Shown in pieces: positions 1-10,238 of a DNA stretch of 64,000 nt. Numbering within the stretch: position 1 is the first letter of the stretch; each line of letters starts with the position of its first letter. The stretch is from NCBI GenBank assembly GCA_024336345.1, contig JANFOG010000003.1, forward strand, positions 998,501 to 1,062,500. The letters are read 5' to 3'. Source of the DNA: Mariannaea sp. PMI_226. Taxonomy: Eukaryota; Ascomycota; Sordariomycetes; Hypocreales; Nectriaceae. The notes beneath the pieces were generated by a model, which was given only the letters and a program-made list of their open reading frames with translations, did not search any database and had not been told where the DNA came from. Position numbers and translations under genes: made by a program.

Positions 1-226
1 GGGGTCTGTTTTTGGCGAAGACGATGATGGTGTGCCTGGTGGTCGCTACCGTCTGAGAATGTCTACCAGTTATTTGTATTTCATTGGAGAGCGGGATAGG
101 TATAGCCGTGGATACGATCTTCTTGTTTCGGGTTCATCAGATGGAACTGAATTAGATCTTCCCTTGCTGGATACGGCCATCGAGGCTATAGAAGAAGCGA
201 CCACAGTGCTGAAGTCCTTGGCATGA
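1..226 (+). CDS. 3' end of an unknown protein-coding gene (partial)
   Basis: An open frame enters from the left edge (frame starting at base 2) and stops at 224-226, giving about 74 C-terminal residues. The piece is acidic near its start (a GEDDD stretch), has a middle rich in Tyr and Arg, and ends in a predicted helix rich in Ala, Glu and Ile. I recognise no family. It is convergent with the Zn2Cys6 regulator whose stop lies at 427, leaving about 200 bp of shared 3' sequence. An internal GTG at 32 is not a likely start, because the frame is open upstream. It could be a last exon or simply the tail of a longer exon. Confidence 0.45.
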   Translation, partial: GSVFGEDDDGVPGGRYRLRMSTSYLYFIGERDRYSRGYDLLVSGSSDGTELDLPLLDTAIEAIEEATTVLKSLA

Positions 227-426
227 TTATTCCTCAGACAGTACTTTTTAGGCTCTAAATGAATTAAGCTATATTTTATTTGTTTAATGAACATCTTTGT
301 GTTATAAGATGTCGAAATAATGTCTATTACCGGGGAGATATCATTTCAAGGACTAGATGCGGTTGGTAGGAGGACAAGCAAGGGAATGTGGGATAAAAAC
401 ACTTTTAGATGGATTAATGTCCAGCT

Positions 427-2722
427 TCACGTCGCCCAACTACTATTATCGAGGTCCATGGATCCGATGTCCCAAAAAGTTTGAACTCCGTCATCAATAC
501 CTAAAAATTGGCGAAAGAGGGGCAAATTTCCCCAGTCATCGTCAGGCCTATCGGTCAAGACACTTTCTTGAGTCATGCCGAGGATGTCGTCGTGCCATAT
601 CGTATCCAATGGCACGTCTCTTCTGTTTTCATTGCTGTTACTCGGAGGATTTGACATCTGATGAGAAGTCTCGCTCAACTGTTGAGAACTTATACTCGTA
701 GAGATGAGCTTGATGGTATCACTTGCAAGAACTTCGAACTCAGTATCCAATCTTGCAAGCAAATCTTCGCTCCAGCGCTCGTTGGTTATGGTCAGACAAA
801 TGGTGCACTGCCTTATCCAAGATGGTATATCAACAAGCAAGAATGGTAGCCCTACTTGTGCAGCAAGAGTCCGAATGTTGGTCCGTACAGTGACTAACAT
901 GGTGAGGCCCGCGAATAGAACCCCCTGGACCAGCATCCAGGACAGAGAGACGTTGCTGTTCCTCAAGGTGTCGGTCATACAAGTGAGATATTCTCCCGCT
1001 GATCGAATCGACCGTTCAAGTGACTGTACAGAAGGTTGAGGACAGAGTGGGCTTGATCGATGTAGGACAAAGGAAGTCCCATGGTATAGTCGCTCCCAAT
1101 AACTTGAGTCATTTAGTAAAAGTTACACACGTGAGGGAATCAGACCATACCTTAGGGGATACCGCGATACCGTATCGGAATGGTAAATGGTAGGAAGTAG
1201 GGATCTCCATTCATCGAGTTCGGCTTGTAGCCCTGAGAGTACAATTTGTCTCTCCTCTTCTGACAGGCCGACCGAAGCTTTGTGGCCACAGTACACCTGA
1301 GATACAATACGGCTCTGAATTTGTCTGTGCTTGATATGATGAATGCCCAACGACGTCTTGTTTCCCTGGCCGATGATACTCGCCGTAATATGTTCGTCCC
1401 CGATCGATGGAGGACGCCCTAAATTGTAAGCAAGACTGATTTCAATGGCATAAGCACTCCAGAACACCCTGCTTCTCTGGCTCAAGTCCCCATCTACCAT
1501 TTGAGATCCTTCAGGGGCATAGTGTAAGCCTATCTCAATAGCCATCTAGAGAATAATTAGCCCCAACCGAAGACTTGAGAACATTGATTGCAAATACCCT
1601 CATTGCTAAGCCGGAGAGTTGCCATTGGCTCGAGCCAACTGGTCCGTAAGAGCTATAGATACAGATCAAGAGGATTATCTGTATCGCCGCAAGGCTTGGT
1701 TTCAAAAAATGAACATTGTCGTCAATGCACTGCAGTCCCTTACTATACAGGTATGAGGGTGACGGAGCGAAACTTGGCGAGTACTTCATCCTCCCGTCAG
1801 TATTCTCGGCTTGCATTTGCCTTCTTGTGCTGACGCAGTTTGTCGCTCCCAACGCCATGACAAAGTAGAAAACCGCCATTTCCTCCGCCTCAGCTGTGCT
1901 GCCGCTTCCACAGCTGTCGACCAACCGTTCTAGGTACTCGGGGTCAAGAAGCGGATATATAGGATCTACCCACATTTGGTAGGATTTGAGGAGGAACTGT
2001 GCTCTTTCGGGAGTCAGAGCTGGAGCTTCCTCAGGCCTGCCAACTACAGTGGCGTCGTGCGGTCCTGCAGGATATGAACGCCGCCAAGAATTTGGCTCTG
2101 AGGCGGATGATCTCGCAAGAGCTTTAGCATAGGAGGCGTAGAATGTACCGCTTGACGGACCAAGATATTTGAGTTCTCCTGTTGCGTTGAGTGCAAGGAG
2201 GCTCATATCTGGAGCGCTGCCGCTGCTTGTGTTCTGAGGAATAGGGGTGACATTCCCAGGTTCAGATGCTGTTCCTAGGCTAGATGCGTCCATCTCACGA
2301 GTTTCCGGAGACCGAGTCTCCTGGCTTAAGACAGATGAAACTTGTATGGTCAGATTTAAAGGCGTCCCTGTTGCTACTGTTCGACAGTCGACTCCAAGAA
2401 GTCGCAAAACCTCGTCTTCTAGCCATTTGACTCTTTTTCTTGCCTGAAGAAGTACCCTGTTGATCGACAGTCAACGATGATTGAATGTGAATAAAGACGA
2501 TTTGATTTCAGTGCAAGGCTTACTCGATGCTCTCTCTCTTTCGAGGTCGCGTATATTCTTCACAAGGAACACCAGCATTGTCACACTTGCTACAGTCGGG
2601 GAATCCAGTGCACTGATTATGCCGGTCTTCAGCCTCAGATCCTAGAAATGGGGGCCTAGGCTTACCCTAATTTTCTTGGAGTGACATCGTAGACACGCTC
2701 TCACAGGCGGCGTGTCGGTCAT
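427..2722 (-). CDS. Zn(II)2Cys6 transcription factor with fungal-specific TF domain
   Basis: Five-exon model on the minus strand: 2722-2666, 2612-2524, 2456-1598, 1545-1151 and 1102-427 (2076 nt, 691 aa). All junctions are GT-AG and keep phase. Exons 1 and 2 rebuild a complete binuclear zinc cluster, C10-x2-C13-x6-C20-x5-C26-x2-C29-x6-C36, followed by a basic linker and a short heptad-like helix (about residues 48-70) typical of dimerising Gal4-type factors. The middle region carries the fungal_trans domain; the motif SGLAMR-MAIEIGLHY is restored only when the 52-bp intron 1597-1546 is removed. The C terminus is acidic and rich in Asp, as in activation regions. It is divergent from the amidase at 3250, so it is a natural candidate regulator of that gene and possibly of itself. 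The inducer is unknown. Confidence 0.88.
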
Positions 2723-2816
2723 GTTTTGCTAACACATATGTTTGCAGTCAGTCTCATGGCACTGCCGGAGTGTTGGCGCCGAGTGGGATTGAGCGTTGGT
2801 TTAATAGGAGTGGAGC

Positions 2817-2833
2817 TCGGCGAAAAGTCGCCG
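2817..2833. promoter_or_regulatory. Candidate Zn2Cys6 operator, copy 1 (CGG-N10-CCG)
   Basis: The 17-mer is identical to the one at 3103-3119. It reads CGG, ten bases, CCG, and the inner bases extend the palindrome (CGGCGA, four bases, TCGCCG). CGG triplets in inverted orientation with fixed spacing are the standard target of Gal4-type dimers. It lies about 95 bp upstream of the regulator's ATG, a position suited to autoregulation. Confidence 0.55.
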
Positions 2834-3102
2834 TGTGAAGTCGCCGTGTGCATTTGCCGTGTGCATTGTTGTAGCACTGTAGCACAGTGCTGAGGTGACG
2901 GCGCTTTCCGATGATTGCATGCAGGCATTCGGGAGAAGAAACTGGGTTAAGATACATACAGTACCTAACTGATGGTGTAGTAGCATGACCTCGGGCCGCC
3001 TCTTTGAAGAATGGCGCATCATACCCCGCGCCTCAGTTGCCGTTGGAGGGGGTTGCTTAAAATGAGGAAACTTGAGCCGATCTCGCCACGACTCATGGAG
3101 TT

Positions 3103-3119
3103 TCGGCGAAAAGTCGCCG
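3103..3119. promoter_or_regulatory. Candidate Zn2Cys6 operator, copy 2 (CGG-N10-CCG)
   Basis: Second identical copy of the palindrome at 2817-2833. It sits 33 bp upstream of the TATA-like element at 3153 and about 130 bp upstream of the amidase start codon, where an upstream activating site would be expected. Confidence 0.55.
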
Positions 3120-3249
3120 CGACAACTTCTTGGTACACACGACCTTGGTAGCTATATATTTGGGCATTGCTTGAGTCTCGAATGTACATATCCTAATATT
3201 TCGCATGCCAACTTACCTCTAGACACCAACTTCGCCCTGAGCCAGTGCC

Positions 3250-5397
3250 ATGACGATCATTACAGATGAGACGGTCAAGACACCATGGCAAGATGTCATG
3301 GCCAGAAAGAAGACTGCACAGGCTGAGCTTTTAAAGGCATTCTCAAGTCCTGCGAACTCAGGCAAGGGAAATAAGGAGGCCAGTGTATCGGTTCCTATTA
3401 GTGTTCTAGACACGGACAATGCTGGTGACCTGGTGAACTCAATCCGGACAGGTCAAACAACGTGCACTGCAATCACAAACGAGTACATCCAGAGGTACGA
3501 CAACTACAGGTGACGTGATATCTGAACCACGTTTACTACTTGATTCTACTTTATTCTATTCTATTCTACTATACTCTATTCGAAGCATACTGATTTGCCA
3601 TTCTATGTATAGGGCCATTCAGGTGCACCATGAGGTATGTTGCTCTATTAGCACTTTGGGGAAGCAGAATCTCACAATCAATTTGGCATCATCCTCTAGA
3701 CAAACTGGTGAGTTTTATCGAATCAACCTCATATCGTGACTAGTTAGAAAACACACCGGCTAATAGGCATGGCTAATAATTCGGGATCTAGTTTCACAGA
3801 AATTCTGTTCGACAATGCAATCCAGCAGGCGTCCCAACTTGATGCCGACCTAGCAGAAGGAAGCAAGACTTCAACTCTGCCACTGCTGGGAATTCCAGTT
3901 ACTGTCAAGGACCAGTTCAACGTAAAAGGTGTTGACACCACTCTTGGTTATGTCGGTCGAGCTTTTGCTCCCGCGAAAGAAGATGCTGTTCTGGTCAAGA
4001 TGCTTCGGTCTCTGGGCGCAGTAATTCTTGCCAAGACAAACATTCCTCAAAGCATCATGGTAAGATTAACCATAATATGGATCGCGTGGATAAGTATTTC
4101 CTCGGGATGCTAAATCAGTGTAATAACAAAATACTAGTGGTGCGAAACCGAAAATCCTCTCTGGGGCTTGACGACTCACCAAGTCAACAAGGCCTACACC
4201 CCAGGTGGCTCCACTGGGGGTGAAGGAGTACTTCTTGCTTGCAAAGCTAGCATGCTGGGCTGGGGAACGGATATTGGAGGAAGCGTCCGTATTCCAGCTC
4301 ACATGGTGGGAGTCTATGGGTTTAAGCCTAGTGTATGTCATGAGCCTCAAGCATTCCTTCACCATTGCGTGTGACCAAATGAGAGGGCCAGGTTAAGCTA
4401 ACAAACTGAACAGAGCAGCCGCTTGCCATACCGAGGTGTCCCTGTGTCCACTGAAGGACAGGAGCATGTCCCCTCTGCCATTGGCCCGTTGGCTCGCAAC
4501 CTCGAGACAATTCACTTGACTATGGCTTCTCTTATTGAAGCTAAGCCATGGGAGCTGGATGCTCGCTGTGCTGCGATTCCATGGCGAGAAGAAATGTATA
4601 AAACCACCATTGATCAGCCCCTCACAATTGGCGTCTTAATGGACGATGGTGTTGTCCGCCCTACTCCACCCATCTCCCGAGTCCTCCGGGAAGCCGTCGA
4701 ACTTTTACGGGAGGCTGGCCATGATATACTAGAATGGAATGGGGACTTACACGAGGAGTGCATCAAAGTAATGGTAAGTAAAAAATTTTCTAAAGACGTC
4801 TTACATGCTGGACTTTTTCCGTTAATCAATTAATTATGGTAGGACCAATTTTATACGGTAGATGGTGGTGAGGATATTCGCAGAGATGTCATGGCTGGTG
4901 GTGAACCCTTCATCCCCCACGTTGAGCAACTCCTGAACCGCGGTAAACCGATTTCAGTTTACGAGTACTGGCAACTCAACAAACAGAAATTCGATCTCCA
5001 GCAGGCCTATCTAGAGAAGTGGAACTCGATCCTGTCAACCAAGACCGGTAAAAAGGCGGACATCATTCTCATGCCGCCCATGCCACACACTGCAGTGCCT
5101 CATCGAGGTTGTCGCTGGGTAGGCTACACCAAGGTGTGGAACTTTCTGGACTATCCAGCCCTGGTTATTCCAGGTGGGGCCGTCTGCGATCAAGATGCTA
5201 AGGAGCCATGGGAGTTTGATGCCCGAGGGTCAATAGATGAGTGGAACATGAAGCTGTGGGAAGAGAGGCGACATGAGATAGCTTCCCTGAAGTTGCCTGT
5301 CGGGCTGCAAATCATCGGTCGCAAGCTGGAGGAGGAGAGGCTGCTTGCTGCTGGCAAAGTGATAGATGATCTTCTTCGTTCCAAGGCGCATTCGTAG
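3250..5397 (+). CDS. Amidase-signature family amidase (acetamidase-like)
   Basis: Seven-exon model: 3250-3509, 3613-3634, 3700-3707, 3792-4059, 4138-4332, 4414-4773 and 4843-5397 (1668 nt, 555 aa). The protein has the Ser-cisSer-Lys triad of the amidase-signature family: Lys136 in VTVKDQF, Ser211 in GGSTGGEG and Ser235 in DIGGSVRIP. The spacings of 75 and 24 residues equal those of fatty-acid amide hydrolase. It should hydrolyse a small or aromatic amide to acid and ammonia; overall it resembles fungal acetamidases and general amidases, but the substrate cannot be told from sequence. Exon 3 is only 8 nt and is needed to restore the family motif TNCFTEI. It is divergent from a Zn2Cys6 regulator and has a TATA-like box and a palindromic site upstream, which suggests substrate-induced expression. 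Confidence 0.93.
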
Positions 5398-6773
5398 ATT
5401 TGCTAGACCATTATCCATTATCCTATCTTCTTCATCAAGTTTCTTCCTCAATTATTGTCTTCTTCCTTTTCACCTTGCTCATTTCTTTTCATGCTCCGAT
5501 ACCACCAGTGGTTGGACTTGCTAGTGTGCTCATGTGTCAAGAGTCTTGCAGTCGGTTCAAGGGCTTTGAGAGATGGGATTTAAAGTCGGGGACTAATTAT
5601 TCTATGGTCTATCCGCATAAAGATTATATATATATATGCTGGCCTTATGTAAAGGAAAGCAGCTCAATATCAGTTTATAGTTGAGAGGTGCTGAAGGATT
5701 CCGACAATAGACCCGCTGGGCTTGGCTCCTCTACGTTGCAACAGCGTTTCGACATAGTAGAACGCACAACGCATTACAAAGCCCTTGTCCCCGCAGCAAC
5801 AGATGGCAGACCCAACGAGGTTGAGGCCCAAAATACACGAGGCTGCATCTGGTTTGTCCTTGGAATCTCGAAAAGCAAATTTGTCCATCCCAGAGCCCCG
5901 ATAAGGTGCCACTGTTCCTGATAGTAATAAGTTGCGCTCAGCCTGCCCACATGAGATCGCCCACTAACTTCTAAATCGTACAGTATGATTGACGATGAAT
6001 GCTCCACGTTGAACCGTCTCCACCACAGTTAGTCACCATATTGATACAGTATTGAAATTTTTAATCATAATAAGCAATTAAGCAAAAGCCTCACCGCGAC
6101 AACCGGCGGGTGGCGTCGATAAACCGTGATTATTTGTGATTGAATGTCCTGTCCCAGCCTGTGCTTATCTTTCAAAGTATTGGTATTGGTACCTTATATG
6201 AAAAAAAAAAAAAGTCCCAAATACAGCATACCTTTGGTTGTTTTGATTGGCAGTAATCTGTACTATGTAGAGAAATGGATTGCATCGTGCATAGAGAGGT
6301 TCACTTCCCCCTCCCCTTCCCCTCCCCCCCTTCTTTTCCCCCTCTCTCAAAACCCCCTCCCAGTAGTTTCATCCAACGTGGTCCACCAGATGCAGAGTAT
6401 AAAACGGCGGATAAACTGGTGACACGCATCTTCCTCCCGTTTGTCAACTCCATTGCGCTGTACAGCGCCAACAATGTGTCAGGCTAGAATACTGATTAAA
6501 CATGAATCACAATAGTCTATGATCTTGGAAAAGGGTTCCGCTCCTTTATTTACCTTGCCTTGCCTTACCTTACCTTTCCTACCTGCCTACATACCTACCG
6601 CCCGTCCTACCTACTTACCTACCCACACACATACATACATACATACATACATCTACTAGACCTACACAGTACTACTACTGCATGCAGTCCTGCCGACTCT
6701 GAAAAATCTTCCTACAGACAGACAGACAAGAGCCTGAGCGATGCCTACTTTGGATTTGCCTACATAGACTGCC
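5398..6773. other. Intergenic region with no supported gene
   Basis: 1.38 kb between the amidase and the kinase-like gene. Only short unsupported frames occur in it. The first part is T-rich 3' flank of the amidase; the end is a pyrimidine-rich leader for the next gene with a tandem-repeat tract, listed separately. Confidence 0.6.
6552..6652. repeat. Degenerate CCTTA/CCTA/CATA microsatellite
   Basis: A tract of imperfect CCTTGC, CCTTA and CTAC units that grades into about five perfect ATAC units (about 6630-6652). It lies about 120-220 bp before the kinase-like start codon, so it is probably in the promoter or leader. A similar CCATA/CCTTA/CCTA tract occurs at about 35756-35803. Confidence 0.7.
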
Positions 6774-7589
6774 ATGCAAACCCGCCATATTGAGCTTCTC
6801 CAAGAACTTGTCGATCACCGAGACCAGCATGAGAGCGAGTTCCGATTCCTCGTCGACGGTAGGGACGTGAAATACGTCGCCGTTGACCCCGGTATCTTGT
6901 CATACTACATACGCAACTTTGCCACCATCCCCATCACCCTCCTGCCGACCTTTCCTGCAGGAAACTGGAACGATGGACGCATCTCCAAGGACCGTGTCAC
7001 CGGTGACCTCTTTTTCTCGCGGGCGACGAAGAAGGACCTGCCCCGTGTTCGGAGTATCTGGCACAGCATGATGATCGACCACCTGGAACTCAAGAAGCTG
7101 TACCAGGTGCGGCAGAACATTCACGTCGTCGCACATGACTTCTTTGACCGACCCGTCATGGTCAAGTTCGCTGCATTCCCGTGGCAAATGCAATACGTCG
7201 AGGCCGAGACCGCGGCCTACCAATGGATTGATGGAAGAGCAATCGGCCCCAAGTTCCTCGGTCACGTTACAGAAGCAGGACGGGTGATTGGTTTCATCAT
7301 GGAGATCGTCGAGGGCGCGAGGATGGCCGAGAACAGGGATCTACCCACTTGTCGAGATGCTCTGGCGAAGCTTCATTCATTGGGCATCAAGCATGGAGAC
7401 ATCAACCGACACAACTTTCTCGTGAGAGGGAGCCAAGCAATCATTATCGATTTTGAAACATCGCGGAGGTGTAAGAATAAGGAAGAGCTATCAGAGGAAA
7501 GGCGACGTCTGTGCAAGCTACTGGTAGTGCCAGCACGACGAGGTGGTGGAGGAGGCATTCCCAAGGTAGCCAAGGGCTTCATGTATTAG
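6774..7589 (+). CDS. Kinase-like phosphotransferase of the fungal small-kinase type
   Basis: Single exon, 271 aa. The C-terminal half has a protein-kinase-like fold signature: the catalytic loop HGDINRHNF (His207, Asp209, Asn214) and a metal-binding IIDFE at Asp226 in place of the usual DFG. Such proteins with an N-terminal extension and a truncated C-lobe are common in filamentous fungi, are related to aminoglycoside-phosphotransferase and lipopolysaccharide kinases, and are often misnamed alpha-galactosidase A. An upstream lysine in VMVKFAAF (about residue 141) could be the ATP-binding Lys, and the acidic MEIVEGA looks like a hinge. The last 25 residues contain a Gly run and may be disordered. 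Substrate and biological role are unknown. Confidence 0.75.
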   Translation: MQTRHIELLQELVDHRDQHESEFRFLVDGRDVKYVAVDPGILSYYIRNFATIPITLLPTFPAGNWNDGRISKDRVTGDLFFSRATKKDLPRVRSIWHSMMIDHLELKKLYQVRQNIHVVAHDFFDRPVMVKFAAFPWQMQYVEAETAAYQWIDGRAIGPKFLGHVTEAGRVIGFIMEIVEGARMAENRDLPTCRDALAKLHSLGIKHGDINRHNFLVRGSQAIIIDFETSRRCKNKEELSEERRRLCKLLVVPARRGGGGGIPKVAKGFMY

Positions 7590-8254
7590 TTGCAAGCCCT
7601 TCAAATCTGAACAACTTACGACGGCAGATGAACAGGATTTTTGAGCTCAAGGTTTATTATAAGACGAGACATATTCTTGGCGATGACGGTGGACAGGGGC
7701 TTGACTTGCATTCTCAAAGAGGTTGACAACTTGATTGATTGTGCACGCGACACCAAAAGATGAGTACAAACACCTTGAACAAAAAAAAACACGGAAAATA
7801 ACTACCCCAACGATGTCAAGTTGTTTAGGTATGATAAGAACCCAATGGGGCAAAAATTGAATAAAACTCGAATACACTCAAAAGCATCTTGTTCCTAAAT
7901 CAATATTAATCTCTTGCCTTGAAGGTTATAAAAATGACAGCATGGAGCAGGCTCACTGACGGCTGCCCGCTATGCTGTAGGGTACCCGGGCTTCAGTAAA
8001 AAATGCTCTTAGTCAGCGCGTTGACCTGAGCTTCTGACGATGGGAGGCTCGTCGCTGCGCCCCACGATCTACAACGAATAACAGCAATCGCCCGTACCTC
8101 TTTTCTTGACCACCAACAAATCAATCCGGCTTCTAGCAGGAATAAAATCCCTGGTATTTACAATACTGACAGGGGAGATCGAGAAATACCAAAGATTGCC
8201 CAGTCGCAACCGCGCAAGAGAAGGAACAACACAAGCTTCACGCTCCCGACGAAG
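7590..8254. other. Intergenic region with no supported gene
   Basis: 665 bp of 3' flank of the kinase-like gene and promoter of the WBP11-like gene. It is A+T-rich around 7730-7920. No coding or RNA feature was recognised. Confidence 0.6.
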
Positions 8255-9126
8255 ATGCCCAAGGAAAAGAACTACAACCCGGTTCAGGCCCAGCGCAAAG
8301 CTGACAAGGCCAAAGCTATTAAAAAGGGTATGAACTCATTCACACTGCCTAAACTCTCTATATAAATATCTGACATATGACGCCAGGCAAGGCGGAAGTC
8401 CAGGAACGTCGCAACGAGAAGCTAGCACGAAAGAACCCCGAACGAATACAAAAGCAAATTGACGACCTGAAGGCGATTCCAACGAGCGGTGGAAAGCTTA
8501 CGCGACACGAAGAGCAGACACTGGCAGGGCTGGAGCAAGAACTTCGAGCTGTAAAAAAGGCGAGGGAAGCACTTGGTGATAAGGCACCTTCATTTGGCCG
8601 AGCTTGGAACAGAGATGGCGAAAGACCTGGAGTGCTAGGCAAGAGGAGGAGAGGATCAGCCGACCCTACAACGAGCGATGAAGAGGTTCCCGATGATGTC
8701 AAGAATATTCCAATGCCTCGAGACACGCCACCTCCAATCCCGAAAGAGGTGTTAGATAAATGGTACGCTGATCGACGAGCTCGGAGGAACGCAGAGAACC
8801 CAAGGCAGCAGGACCAAAAGGGCAATGAGCTCGAGAAGAAAGCGGCGCCTGTGGTCGAGGCAAAGACAGTTTACGAAGCGAAGCCGGTGTCACGGAATCT
8901 ACAAAAGGAAGCCGTCTCCGCGTTCGTACCAACAGCAGTCAAGATGAAAATGGACAAGGGCAAGGGACAGGGCGGTCTATTGGAGCCTGAGGAGGCGGAT
9001 AGGTTGGAGGCAGAAGGCTACATGAAGCCGCAGTCTGCAGCCGACAGCGGTCAAGACACTAGTGCTGCAACTACGCAGCCAAACCGAAACGTGACAATGG
9101 AGGAGGTGGAGGATGAGGAGGATTGA
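8255..9126 (+). CDS. WBP11-type pre-mRNA splicing protein
   Basis: Two exons, 8255-8327 and 8387-9126, give 270 aa. The first exon encodes the diagnostic start MPKEKNYNPVQAQRKADKAK; the 59-bp intron is GT-AG and the frame continues as KAEVQERRNEKLARKNPERI, the conserved WBP11 N-terminal domain. In animals WBP11 is a nuclear protein that binds WW domains (PQBP1/Npw38) through Pro-rich segments and associates with spliceosomes. Here a Pro-rich stretch (about residues 133-141, DTPPPIPKEV) and an RRAR-type basic patch are present, and the tail is acidic (EEVEDEED). The protein is short compared with the animal form, as fungal versions usually are. The start is fixed by the conserved N-terminal motif. 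Confidence 0.88.
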
Positions 9127-10238
9127 TGACGAGGTGGGATGGGACATCGAGGTTAGTCAAGGAAGAATGCCGACTTGCTAACTAAATAATGTCCTTTTGC
9201 AATTGCGATTGATATTAAATAGAATAATACGGGCTGTGGGGAAGCACTTCGGAAGCCCACTGGAACGGCGGAGCAACAATTTTTTTTTTTCAAACGACGA
9301 GCAACTCTCATTGATTACAACCCTCCCCAGCTTTTTGCCAGGGGTTCAAACTAGTTCGCCATCTATGGATATCCGCACGTAATAAGGCAACTCGCTTCCG
9401 CGTGGCAACCATCAACGTGACTAACTAGTTAACTCAACGGCAGCCGGGGTGTATTCGCCGAAGAACAAAAAGCTGCCAAAACCCTACCAAAGGCCTACCA
9501 AAAGCCTAACGACACCAGAGGGCTCCATTAAAAAAGGTCATGACGGCATAAGGCATTTCAAGGGTGACTCAATGAAGAGGGGGAAAGCATGTTAAAATGG
9601 AGACTTGGGGTCATCTTCATCCTATTACTGCCCAGTCGGGATCACATACCCTCCTCGGAATCGGAGTCTCTTTCCCACACGCCGCGGCACACCAACAGGC
9701 ACAAGCGGCACCATCAGGCGGGCACCGAACAAGCGGCAACCATACCTGCAAACCGTTGTTGCGCACGGCACCCAGGTGCAGGCCTCCCCCGGAACCAAGA
9801 GGTGGAGTCGTCGGGGTTGACTCCAAGACGAACAAATCAAGAGTTTTCATTACGCCCTCCCACTACATAGTTACTGTAGTCTCTTCGGATTTGAAGATGC
9901 GGGTGCGCCCTTTAGGAGCGGGCCTCTAGCCTTGGCTTTGCGACGGCGCCGACTCCGGACCGCTCAAGCAATTTATTACATAGTATATGTATTCCAAAGG
10001 TCCCGATCGCTGGGGGACGCCGCTTTCCGACGGTTTTTTCTTACCCCTTCGATGTTGCTTGAAAAATTTCTTTTGATGATGGAGTCGGGTTGAAAACTTG
10101 TTGCCGAGTTCAAGTCAAGGTTTGCCAGGAAACAAGAGCAGTAGTTCAAACAACAACCACAACACAACCTCTCGACAAAAGAGAGAAAAAAAAAGAGCTG
10201 ATTACATACACAACTTGCGAATATTCTCCGAAAGCACC
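9127..10238. other. Intergenic region with no supported gene
   Basis: 1.1 kb between the WBP11-like gene and the MCT-type transporter. Overlapping frames at 9589-9929 on both strands have low-complexity His/Arg/Pro composition and no family motif, so they are not called. The last 150 bp look like an A/C-rich leader of the transporter gene. Confidence 0.55.

Larger units (their letters stand above)
2723..3249. promoter_or_regulatory. Shared divergent promoter of regulator and amidase
   Basis: This 527-bp region separates the start codons of the Zn2Cys6 regulator (minus) and the amidase (plus). It holds two identical CGG-N10-CCG palindromes, listed separately, and a TATA-like TATATATT at 3153-3160, about 90 bp before the amidase ATG. 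Near the first palindrome there is a run of short direct repeats of GCCGTGTG (about 2831-2867). No coding potential was seen in it. Confidence 0.6.
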
